Assembly: GCF_001942345.1 (NCBI RefSeq)
Contig: NZ_MKKI01000002.1
Span: 62,001-126,000 of the forward strand
DNA length: 64,000 nt
Source: Corynebacterium sp. CNJ-954
GTDB lineage: Bacteria > Actinomycetota > Actinomycetes > Mycobacteriales > Mycobacteriaceae
Reading direction: 5' to 3'
Shown here piece by piece: positions 57,295 through 64,000 of this stretch (positions are counted from its first letter, which is position 1; each line of letters begins with the position of its first letter). The notes beneath the pieces are model-generated. The model searched no databases, had not been told where the DNA came from, and saw only the letters and a list, made by a program, of their open reading frames with translations. The position numbers and the translations under genes were made by a program.

Positions 57295-58188
57295 TCAACG
57301 GGTGATGAACAGGTCGTGATGCCGCTCGGTCAGCATCGCCACCAGCGCCGTCGCCGCCGGGCTCGGGTTGAAGTCGCTCCAGGCCAGGTGCTGGATGCGT
57401 GAGGGGCCGTCGGACACCTCGAGAATCCGCAGGTGATCGCCCTCAGGGACAGTGTCGCGGGACAGGAGGGCGACGGCGAGCCCCTGCCGGACCACCTCCA
57501 GCATGAAGGTGGTGTCCACCGCCTCGAAGGCGACCTCGCGGGTCAGGCCGGCGTCGCGGAACGCTATGTCGGACTGCACCCGGCCCGGGGTGTCGACGGG
57601 GAAGTCCACGAACGGTTCACCGTCCAGGTCGGCCAGGCGGATACTGCCGTGTCCGGCGAGTCGGTGCTGTGCGCCGACGACGGCGACGAGGTTCTCGCGG
57701 ACGAGTTCGCGACTGCGGACTCCGCGGGGCGGTTGTCCGGACGGCAGACCAAGCACCGCGACGTCCATCCCTCCGGAGCGGATGGCGGCGACGAACTCAT
57801 CGCTGCCGCCACCGAGCAGGCGGATCTTCACCGCCGGGTGGGCTCGGTGGAACTGGCCGAGGACGGCAGGGACGTCGACGGCGGTCACCGTGGGAATCGC
57901 CCCGATCGTCACGGTCCCGCGGATCTGACCGGTCGCTGCAGCGGCCTCGGCGACAGCGCGGTCGGCGGCATCCAGGCTGGCCTGTGCCGACGGCAGGAAC
58001 GCTGCACCGGCGTCGGTCAGTTCAACCCGCCTGCTGGTGCGGGCGAACAGCTGCACACCGAGTTCATGCTCCAGCGCCTTGATCTGGTGACTCATCGCCG
58101 ACTGCACGATATGGCAGCGCTCCGCCGCTCGGGTGAAGTTGCGGGTCTCGGCGACCGCCAGGACGTACCTCAGTTGCTGCAGTTCCAT
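57295..58188 (-). CDS. LysR-family transcription regulator
   Basis: A 297-aa LysR regulator. The HTH is MELQQLRYVLAVAETRNFTR with QSAMSHQIKALEHELGVQLF (residues 1-50), the linker helix follows, and the periplasmic-binding-like effector domain runs from about residue 90 to the end. It is divergent from an EamA transporter gene with a 70-bp gap that contains GAT-N9-ATC (a LysR-type T-N11-A pattern); it probably activates that transporter and itself is autoregulated. Ligand unknown. Confidence 0.87.
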   Translation of the reverse strand: MELQQLRYVLAVAETRNFTRAAERCHIVQSAMSHQIKALEHELGVQLFARTSRRVELTDAGAAFLPSAQASLDAADRAVAEAAAATGQIRGTVTIGAIPTVTAVDVPAVLGQFHRAHPAVKIRLLGGGSDEFVAAIRSGGMDVAVLGLPSGQPPRGVRSRELVRENLVAVVGAQHRLAGHGSIRLADLDGEPFVDFPVDTPGRVQSDIAFRDAGLTREVAFEAVDTTFMLEVVRQGLAVALLSRDTVPEGDHLRILEVSDGPSRIQHLAWSDFNPSPAATALVAMLTERHHDLFITR

Positions 58189-58258
58189 GGATCAATCATG
58201 AATCACGATCGGTGGAATGAAAAACATGTGTTGGACTCATGGCTTGTCGCGGCTGACG

Positions 58259-59278
58259 ATGAAAGGCATGAGAGCAACAGCAGCAAGCACAGCGGCGGCA
58301 GCGGCAGCAGCGCCCCAGCATCAGCCATCCTCTCCGTCGGGTGCCCCGTCACCGGCGACAGGGAGCGCACGCGTGGGGTGGACCGCGCTGACCGCGATCA
58401 CCCCGGCAGTGTGGGGAACGACCTACATCGTGACCACACACATGCTGCCGGAGGGGCACCCGATGTTCGCGGCGATGATGCGGGCCCTGCCCGCCGGACT
58501 GATCGCCCTGCTCCTGGCACGCCGACTGCCGCGTGGATCCTGGTGGTGGAAGAGCCTGGTGCTCGGCACCCTGAACATGGCGGCGTTCTTCCCGCTGCTC
58601 TTCCTCACCGCCCAGCACCTGCCCGGCGGGGTCGCCGCCACGCTGAACGCCTCCCAGCCCATCGTCGTCGCCTTCCTTGCCGTGGCGATCCTGCACGAGA
58701 AACTCTCGGTGTGGCGACTGGGGTGGGGGATCGCCGGCGTCGGCGGTGTGGCCCTGGTTGTGCTCGGTCCCGGCGCGGGACTGGACCTTGTCGGCCTGTT
58801 GGCCGGTATCGGTGCCGCTGCGTCGATGGGTACCGGGGTGGTGCTCACCAAGAAATGGGGCAGACCGGACGGTGTCAGTGCCACCGCTCTCGCGGGGTGG
58901 CAGCTCACCGCCGCCGGGCTTGTCCTGCTCATTCCCGCCCTCGTCGTCGACGGTGTGCCGGATGGGATCGACGGCACGGCAGTCGCCGGATACCTCTGGC
59001 TCGGGCTGGTCGGCGGACTGATGACCTACACCATCTGGTTCTCCGGCATCCGACGCCTCCCGGTCACCGCGACCGCGTTGCTGGGGCTGTTGTCCCCGTT
59101 GGTGGCTGCGGTGTTGGGGGCCGTCCTCGCCGGGGAGTCGCTCGGCACCGTCCAGTTGGCCGGGTTTGCCCTGGCGTTGTCGGCGATGGTGGCGGGCCAG
59201 CTCCCGCCACCGCGGAAGAAGAAACAACACACAGCGAACCTACGTACGGACAACTCACCGGAAGGAACTGACTCATGA
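58259..59278 (+). CDS. EamA-family (DMT) transporter
   Basis: A 339-aa drug/metabolite transporter with ten hydrophobic helices arranged as two EamA repeats. ITPAVWGTTYIVTTHMLPEG begins repeat one, with the conserved LNASQPIVVAFLAVAILHEK at its end; repeat two begins SMGTGVVLTKKWGRPDGVSA and ends LLSPLVAAVLGAVLAGESLG. It likely exports an amino acid or metabolite. ATG 58259 and 58268 are possible; the Ala/Pro-rich first 40 residues are not membrane. Its stop overlaps the next gene by 4 bp. Confidence 0.87.
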   Translation: MKGMRATAASTAAAAAAAPQHQPSSPSGAPSPATGSARVGWTALTAITPAVWGTTYIVTTHMLPEGHPMFAAMMRALPAGLIALLLARRLPRGSWWWKSLVLGTLNMAAFFPLLFLTAQHLPGGVAATLNASQPIVVAFLAVAILHEKLSVWRLGWGIAGVGGVALVVLGPGAGLDLVGLLAGIGAAASMGTGVVLTKKWGRPDGVSATALAGWQLTAAGLVLLIPALVVDGVPDGIDGTAVAGYLWLGLVGGLMTYTIWFSGIRRLPVTATALLGLLSPLVAAVLGAVLAGESLGTVQLAGFALALSAMVAGQLPPPRKKKQHTANLRTDNSPEGTDS

Positions 59279-59928
59279 ACATTGTCGTCATCGGAGCGAC
59301 AGGAATGGCGGGCAGCGCCATTGTCGCTGAAGCCCTGTCCCGCGGACACCACGTCACCGCCGCGTCGCGGCACGCGCAGGGGCGTGGAAATGATCTGCTT
59401 CGGACCATCGTCCTGGACATCGCCTCACCGGACGCGGTCACGGAGCTGCCGCAGGTTCTCGTCGGCGTCGACGCAGTGGTGCTGGCCGTGCGGCCGTCGC
59501 CAGGCTCGGAGCACCTCATGGGGTCGATGACCGCCACCGTCCTCGACGCCGCAGACGCCGCAGACTGCGCCGGCACCCGTGTCCTGGTCATCGGTGGTTC
59601 AGCGCCCCTACGTTCGCCGGACGATCCGGACCGTCTCCTCATCGACGACACCCGGTACATCCCCGAAGCCTGGCGACCGATCGCCGGAGCGAGTCTGGAC
59701 CAGTTCCAGGTGTGCATGGAGCACAGGCACACCCGGTGGACGTATCTCAGTCCGTCGGCGATCTTCGAGCCGGGGGAGGACACCGGCGGATATCGGCGTG
59801 GGACAACCACATTGCTGACGGACAAGCACGGTCAGTCCCGTGTCACCCCCGGTGACCTGGCCCTGGCCGCCGTCGACGAGATCGAGGAGCCCGGCGATGA
59901 CTCGCACATCACCGTCATCGGACGCTGA
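59275..59928 (+). CDS. NAD(P)-binding atypical SDR (NmrA-like)
   Basis: A 217-aa atypical short-chain dehydrogenase/NAD(P)H-binding protein. IVVIGATGMAGSAIVAEALS has the GxxGxxG motif (7-13), VLDIASPDAV and VVLAVRPSPGSEHL mark the conserved nucleotide side, and HTRWTYLSPSAIFEPGED is the segment typical of YwnB/BVR-B-like members. It lacks a clear SDR Tyr-Lys pair, as is common in the family. Role unknown, possibly reduction of flavins or electrophiles. It is translationally coupled to the EamA gene (ATGA) and overlaps the following MFS gene by 32 bp. Confidence 0.85.
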   Translation: MNIVVIGATGMAGSAIVAEALSRGHHVTAASRHAQGRGNDLLRTIVLDIASPDAVTELPQVLVGVDAVVLAVRPSPGSEHLMGSMTATVLDAADAADCAGTRVLVIGGSAPLRSPDDPDRLLIDDTRYIPEAWRPIAGASLDQFQVCMEHRHTRWTYLSPSAIFEPGEDTGGYRRGTTTLLTDKHGQSRVTPGDLALAAVDEIEEPGDDSHITVIGR

Positions 59929-61324
59929 CTGCGGCCAGGCTCCGGACACCGGACCGTCCGGCGTGTTCGCACCACCACTGCGACTGCTCACCCTCGGGTT
60001 GCTGGTCTCGGTCGGCATCGTGGCGTTCGACGGCCTCGGGGTCACCACCGCGATGCCGCGGATCGCCTCCGACCTGGGCGGGATGTCGACCTACGGCTGG
60101 GCGGTGTCGGCTCTGATGCTCGCCAGCGTCGTCGGTACGGTCGTCGGTGGTTACCTCGCCGACCGGACGGGGCCGCGGAGACCGTATCTTGCGGGACTGG
60201 TGGTCTTCATCGCCGGGCTGTTGATCTCGGCCACGGCCCCGGCCTGGCCGATCTTCCTGCCGGGGCGTGCGGTGCAGGGACTCGGCGTGGGGGCGGTGAT
60301 GAGCATGGCCTATGTGGTCGTGGCGATCGCGTTCCCGCAGCGACTGCAGGCCCGGGCGCTGGCACTGTTGTCGGGCGCTTGGACGGTTCCGGCACTGGTG
60401 GGGCCGATGGTCTCCGGAGTGCTCACCGAGACTGCGTCCTGGCGCTTGCTCTTCCTGGGCCTGGTGCCGTTGGTCCTCGTCGTCGCGGTGATCACCGTGC
60501 CCGGCGTGCCGACACAGGACGCTCCGGCAGGCCGAGCACCGGGGGTGTCGCGGAACCTTGTCTTCAGTATCGGCCTGGCGGTCTCCGCCGGAGTGCTGCT
60601 TGCCGGACTTGAACAACACAACATGGTTGCTCTGGCGGTCATGGTCATCCTTGGTGCGGTGGTGATGATCTGGACGTTGCGTGAGGCCACCCCGGAAGGA
60701 ACTCTTCGGGCGCGCCGCGGTGTGCCGGCCGGTATCGCCACACGCCTGATCCTCTCCATGTCGTTCTTCGGGATCGAGACGTTCCTGCCTCTGGCGATGA
60801 CAGGGCTGCGTGGGGCCGGCACTCTGCTCGCAGGTGCCGGCGTTGCCGCCGGCGCGCTGGTGTGGGTCGGCGGATCAATGCTGCAGAGTCGACGCGAGAT
60901 GTGCCAGGGGACGGTGACGCGCCGGGGTGATTCGATGATTGGTCTGGTCATCCTGGCAGTGGGCATCGCCGTCATCGCCGTGACCCTGCTGGGGGAGGCA
61001 CTCCCGGTGGGTGTCGCCATCGTCGGATGGATGATCGGCGGGTTCGGCATGGGGCTGGCCTACAACGCCAGCACCGCCGTGACGTTCAGTGAGACCAGCG
61101 GGGACGCCTCGGGCCAGATGAGCGGCACCATCCAGATGGCCCAGACGCTCGGCACCGCCCTGGCCGCCGGTATAGGGACCGCGGTGATCGGTGGTGCCGG
61201 AGATAGCGCTGAACTGCGTACCCCGATGATTGCGATCTTCGCGCTGGCAGGCGCTTTCGCACTGGTTGCGGTGCCGCTGGCGATGAGGATCCGGACGGAG
61301 GTTCCGTCTGGAACTCGGGTGTGA
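59897..61324 (+). CDS. MFS transporter, 14-helix type
   Basis: A 475-aa MFS protein with about 13-14 hydrophobic segments. VGIVAFDGLGVTTAMPRIAS in helix 1, the motif A loop GYLADRTGPRRPYLAGL and ALVGPMVSGVLTETASWRLL (helix 5 region) suggest the DHA2-like drug exporters. The start ATG 59897 lies inside the preceding gene (32-bp overlap); ATG choices further upstream would be in the wrong part of that gene. As last gene of the LysR-linked operon (EamA, NAD-binding protein, MFS) it may export a compound modified by the SDR-like protein. Confidence 0.82.
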   Translation: MTRTSPSSDADCGQAPDTGPSGVFAPPLRLLTLGLLVSVGIVAFDGLGVTTAMPRIASDLGGMSTYGWAVSALMLASVVGTVVGGYLADRTGPRRPYLAGLVVFIAGLLISATAPAWPIFLPGRAVQGLGVGAVMSMAYVVVAIAFPQRLQARALALLSGAWTVPALVGPMVSGVLTETASWRLLFLGLVPLVLVVAVITVPGVPTQDAPAGRAPGVSRNLVFSIGLAVSAGVLLAGLEQHNMVALAVMVILGAVVMIWTLREATPEGTLRARRGVPAGIATRLILSMSFFGIETFLPLAMTGLRGAGTLLAGAGVAAGALVWVGGSMLQSRREMCQGTVTRRGDSMIGLVILAVGIAVIAVTLLGEALPVGVAIVGWMIGGFGMGLAYNASTAVTFSETSGDASGQMSGTIQMAQTLGTALAAGIGTAVIGGAGDSAELRTPMIAIFALAGAFALVAVPLAMRIRTEVPSGTRV

Positions 61325-61573
61325 GTGGAACCTTGGTGGCATCGGTGGAGCAGACTTCAGTGGATGTTGGACCGGATCGTCAGTGAGGACCGGATCGGAG
61401 AAGTGACGGGGCTCCGGCTCCTTCCTGTGATCACCCAATCATCCTTGTCCAGTGAGGATGACCGCAGACTGGCCGAAACAGTTGATGCTCTTGTCGAGAG
61501 CCGTTCGGACATCACAACCCCTTCCACTGCCGCTGACTCGATGTCAGCATCGAAGGAGAATGAAGACCTATGA
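61325..61573 (+). CDS. Small hypothetical protein (first of pair)
   Basis: An 82-aa protein from GTG 61325 directly after the MFS stop, or 69 aa from ATG 61364. It contains GEVTGLRLLPVITQSSLSSE then DDRRLAETVDALVESRSDIT, mostly helical with an acidic, Ser-rich tail. Its stop overlaps the next small gene by 4 bp (ATGA). The coupled pair resembles a toxin-antitoxin layout but neither protein matches a family I know. Could also be a truncated gene. Confidence 0.4.
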   Translation: MEPWWHRWSRLQWMLDRIVSEDRIGEVTGLRLLPVITQSSLSSEDDRRLAETVDALVESRSDITTPSTAADSMSASKENEDL

Positions 61574-61752
61574 GCGGGTTCTACATCAGCGACGCACAGT
61601 TTGAAGAGAGCAAACGTGAGTCTCTGGAGGAGACACGACGGTTCATTCGAGAGAAGTTTCCGGACCTGGATGAAGTCCGTGAAGCGCGCAAGGCTGGCGT
61701 CGAGCAGCCGAAGCGCCGTCGCTGCCCAGCTCGACTGTTCAGCACAGGCTAG
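61570..61752 (+). CDS. Small hypothetical protein (second of pair)
   Basis: A 60-aa charged, helical protein: MSGFYISDAQFEESKRESLE, then EETRRFIREKFPDLDEVREA and a Lys/Arg-rich end KRRRCPARLFSTG that may be an abnormal terminus after truncation. ATG 61570 overlaps the stop of the previous small gene. No family recognised. The 289-bp gap to the next gene on the opposite strand is poor in genes and holds a 14-G run. Confidence 0.4.
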   Translation: MSGFYISDAQFEESKRESLEETRRFIREKFPDLDEVREARKAGVEQPKRRRCPARLFSTG

Positions 61753-62041
61753 ACCTGTGGAGCCTGAGAACTTCGACCAGCTTCCACGGTGCCCTACTGG
61801 AGACCTGAACTAGGATCGACAGCCTCTTCGTCGTCCCCGTGTCCATATGGGGTGGCGTCAGGAACGGCAGAACCTTTGGTAAACGGTTGTGTAGAGTCCC
61901 AGAAAATGGTCTTGTTGGTGGTCGAAAGAGCAGATGGGGGGGGGGGGGGATTGTGGTGGATCTCCGCCGTACACTTGACACAGCGGAAGATCATCCAGGC
62001 ACTCGCTACAAAGAGGAAGCACCCGCCTGGGTGGGGCCTCG
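61753..62041. other. Gap with poly-G tract
   Basis: A 289-bp stretch between the convergent small ORF pair and the secreted protein gene. Short reading frames exist on both strands, but none has a ribosome site or domain. The only clear element is the run of 14 G at 61936-61949; no terminator hairpin was recognised. Confidence 0.5.
61936..61949. repeat. Homopolymer tract of 14 G
   Basis: Fourteen consecutive G residues, the longest homopolymer noted in the window. Long G-runs slip readily in replication and are also error-prone in sequencing. It lies in a gap between convergent genes and not inside a recognised gene. Confidence 0.9.
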
Positions 62042-62416
62042 CTAGCGCGTGATCACGCGGGAGGCACTGTTGACCACGGCTCCGCCGTCTGAGATCTGCC
62101 ACCGGTATTCGACACCGGCCCCTGGGTGCCTGGCAGCCCTGCGAACGTCGTTCTCAATGAGGTGCTCCGCAGCTCCAAGAAACGCGACTGTTGTTGCCGG
62201 CCCCACCGTGCTGAGGACAAGGTCCGCCCCTGCACTGGCGATTTCGGCTGACGGTGTCGCTGCAAGCACCTGCACTGACACCGGGTCAATGTAGATCCGG
62301 CCGGACTGCGGATACAGCTGGGTATCACTCGAGGCAGCATGAGCAGCGGGGACAGTCAGGCTGAGAGTGGCCGCTGCAGTGACGGCTGTTGCGACGAACT
62401 TCAGTGAGCGCTTCAT
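62042..62416 (-). CDS. Small secreted protein
   Basis: A 124-aa exported protein. The signal peptide has MKRSLKFV and a hydrophobic core ATAVTAAATLSLTV, with the predicted cut at AHA-A (about 25-28). The mature part is LYPQSGRIYIDPVSVQVLAA through VEYRWQISDGGAVVNS, with no Cys and no known domain. AAAAGGAAG lies upstream of ATG 62416. A TATATA box lies about 40 bp before the start on the minus strand, the strongest AT-rich promoter signal locally. Function unknown. Confidence 0.75.
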   Translation of the reverse strand: MKRSLKFVATAVTAAATLSLTVPAAHAASSDTQLYPQSGRIYIDPVSVQVLAATPSAEIASAGADLVLSTVGPATTVAFLGAAEHLIENDVRRAARHPGAGVEYRWQISDGGAVVNSASRVITR

Positions 62417-62541
62417 AGTTGCTTCCTTTTGATCGGGAGTCGTGATGCTCTAGATATATACCCTTAGAGTAATCTGTGCATCTTTAACCATGAATGTGGA
62501 CGCAAGAACCTTCATTCGGGGGTGGAGGTCATTTTTGTCCT

Positions 62542-63999
62542 TCACCCGTCGCTCAGAATGAACTCCGCAGCCTTCTCACCGATCGCGATCGACGGGGCGT
62601 TCGTGTGCCCCCGGATGATCTCCGGCATCACCGAGGCATCGGCGACCCGGAGGCCCTGCACGCCACGGACCCGCAGATGCGGGTCGACGACAGACGCCTC
62701 ATCCGTCCCCATCCGCGCCGTGCTCGTCGGGTGGTACAACGTGTGGGACGCACCGGTCAGGGCCTCCTCGCAGCGCTGTTCAACCGTCATCTTCTCCCCG
62801 CCGGCGGGGACGATGAACCGTCCGCTCCGGCGTGACCGCAGACTCGGCGCATCGAAGATCCTGGAGCAGATCTCCAGCCCCGCCAGCATCGTCGCCCGGT
62901 CTCTCCCATCCGCGTCGCTGAGATACCGCGGGTCGATCACCGGCTTGACCAGTGGGTCAGCGGACGCCAGGGCGATCTCACCGCGGCTCTCGGGCTGCAA
63001 CAGGATCGGGCCCATCGTCAGACCGTGCTCCGGAATGCCGGTCAGCCCTTCGTTGACGTAGGCGACCGGGGCGTAGATGATCTCCAGGTCAGGAGCGGCA
63101 AGGTCAGGCCGGGAGCGGACGAACCCGTAGGCCTCGGCGACGTTCGAGGTCAGCATGCCCCGTCGCCGCGTGAGGTAACGGGCGAGCTGGGGCAGACTCG
63201 TGGCGTCGAACAATGTCCCGGCCTCGGTCGCCACGGCGAACAGTGACACGAGATGATCACGCATGTTCTGGCCGACCTCGGGGGAGTCCACCACGGTCTC
63301 GATGCCGTGCTGCGCCAGGTGACGGGGATCACCGATACCGGAGAGCATCAGCAGTTGGGGAGTGTTCACCGCCCCACCGCACAGCACCACCTCACGCCGG
63401 GCGCCGACGGAGCATTGCCGACCGTCGTGCAGGTAGTCCACCCCCACGGCCCGGGTTCCGTCGAAACGCACCCGCGCCGTGTGTGCTTCCGTGCGTACCG
63501 TCAGGTTCGGACGCAGCTCGGCGGGACGCAGGTACGCCGTCGCGGTACTGGAGCGCGCGCCGCGGCGCTCGGTGACCATCGTCTGGGTGAAGCCGTCCGG
63601 TGCATCGGCGTTGGCGTCCTCGACGCGGTAGCCCGCCTCCGAGACCGCGCGGAGGAAGGCCGCGGTGTGCTCGCTGGGGTCGCGCTGGTGCTCGACGGAG
63701 ACCTCGACCCGGTCCAGGGCGCGTGAGATCTCCGTCCAGGACCACTCCGGCCCGGCGAGCTCGCCCCACCGGTCGTAGTCCTCGGCGAAACCGACGACCC
63801 ACATCAAGGCATTGATCGACGAACTGCCGCCGAGGACCTTGCCCCGTGGCCAGTAGATCGACCGGTCGCGTAGGCCGGGTTGGGCCGTGGTGGCGTAGTC
63901 CCAGTCGACGTCCGAGCGGAAGGTCTGGGAGAACGCCGCCGGGACCGTCACGCCCTGTCCCTTGTCCTTGCCGCCGGCCTCGAGGAGCAGGACGGACCT
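62542..63999 (-). CDS. GMC oxidoreductase (choline dehydrogenase-like), partial
   Basis: The C-terminal 485 residues of a GMC flavoprotein oxidoreductase, cut by the window edge: the frame continues upstream with LLLEAGGKDKGQGVTVPAAF, where the FAD ADP-binding loop should precede. Visible signatures are YWPRGKVLGGSSSINALMWV (GMC signature 1), EVVLCGGAVNTPQLLMLSGI (signature 2), and the C-terminal active-site pair in LYHPTSTARMG and RGHTNAPSIAIGEKAAEFI. It oxidises an alcohol such as choline to aldehyde or betaine. The true start and partners lie beyond the window. Confidence 0.88.
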   Translation of the reverse strand, partial: RSVLLLEAGGKDKGQGVTVPAAFSQTFRSDVDWDYATTAQPGLRDRSIYWPRGKVLGGSSSINALMWVVGFAEDYDRWGELAGPEWSWTEISRALDRVEVSVEHQRDPSEHTAAFLRAVSEAGYRVEDANADAPDGFTQTMVTERRGARSSTATAYLRPAELRPNLTVRTEAHTARVRFDGTRAVGVDYLHDGRQCSVGARREVVLCGGAVNTPQLLMLSGIGDPRHLAQHGIETVVDSPEVGQNMRDHLVSLFAVATEAGTLFDATSLPQLARYLTRRRGMLTSNVAEAYGFVRSRPDLAAPDLEIIYAPVAYVNEGLTGIPEHGLTMGPILLQPESRGEIALASADPLVKPVIDPRYLSDADGRDRATMLAGLEICSRIFDAPSLRSRRSGRFIVPAGGEKMTVEQRCEEALTGASHTLYHPTSTARMGTDEASVVDPHLRVRGVQGLRVADASVMPEIIRGHTNAPSIAIGEKAAEFILSDG

Positions 64000-64000
64000 G

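Noticed and set aside
61739..61981. Minus-strand frame across the poly-G tract (poly-Pro)
   Set aside because: No ribosome site, low complexity and no domain; the G-run alone creates the proline stretch.
1..64000. CRISPR arrays, rRNA, tRNA, integrase or transposase genes
   Set aside because: I looked for regular repeats, cloverleaf arms and catalytic motifs of mobile elements on both strands and saw none; the 22-bp inverted repeat at 24188-24255 is the only possible trace of a mobile element.

Overview
This is 64 kb of a high-GC actinobacterial chromosome, most consistent with Corynebacterium or a close relative. The support is a gene trio (histidine phosphatase, DUF3090, SCO1664 family) that sits near mshC in mycobacteria, a DtxR-type iron box, an MksFEB/JetABC operon, a TctCBA operon, and many -10 boxes 6-8 nt from start codons that imply leaderless mRNAs. 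No rRNA, tRNA, CRISPR array, intact transposase or phage gene was seen. Genes are packed tightly, with many 4-bp ATGA/GTGA couplings and overlapping convergent ends.

Layout. 1-6.9 kb: an efflux pump, two methyltransferases, an ArsR-MFS pair, and a glucose dehydrogenase/lactonase operon. 7-9.8 kb: a YczE-like membrane protein and the conserved actinobacterial trio. 9.9-22.6 kb: serial regulator/target modules (TetR with FAD monooxygenase, TetR with Cmx-like MFS, MerR with oxidoreductase, ArsR with FMN reductase, MerR with an ABC exporter on one side and a hydrolase plus two MFS genes on the other), several with visible operators. 22.7-24.4 kb: an AT-richer GDSL lipoprotein, a small membrane protein, and a gene-poor gap holding a perfect 22-bp inverted repeat. 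24.4-29.9 kb: jetA-jetB-jetC without an adjacent jetD. 30-34.7 kb: a tctC-tctB-tctA-usp-usp operon. 35-37.3 kb: a DrrAB-like ABC exporter with its MerR gene. 37.3-45.7 kb: redox genes, MarR/MFS, MarR/AlkD, a DtxR-box siderophore-interacting protein with TetR, two gene relics and a NUDIX gene. 45.8-51.9 kb: an XRE (MmyB-like) regulator between an MFS pump and an LLM/hydrolase/SDR operon, with matching sequence blocks upstream of both targets. 52.1-54.3 kb: a toxin island (zeta toxin, a putative antitoxin, Fic). 54.4-64 kb: a frameshifted AlkA-like glycosylase, a secreted metallophosphatase, LysR/EamA, an NAD-binding protein with MFS, small ORFs, a 14-G tract, a secreted small protein and a GMC oxidoreductase cut by the window edge.

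How it works together. The region reads as a detoxification and efflux archipelago: nine MFS pumps, one EamA transporter and two ABC exporters, mostly next to a ligand-responsive regulator and often a redox enzyme. Defence-type functions (JetABC; Fic/zeta) sit between these modules. Two genes in different operons (alpha/beta hydrolase, AlkA-like glycosylase) each carry a shift equal to one missing base, so either recent decay or assembly error must be considered.
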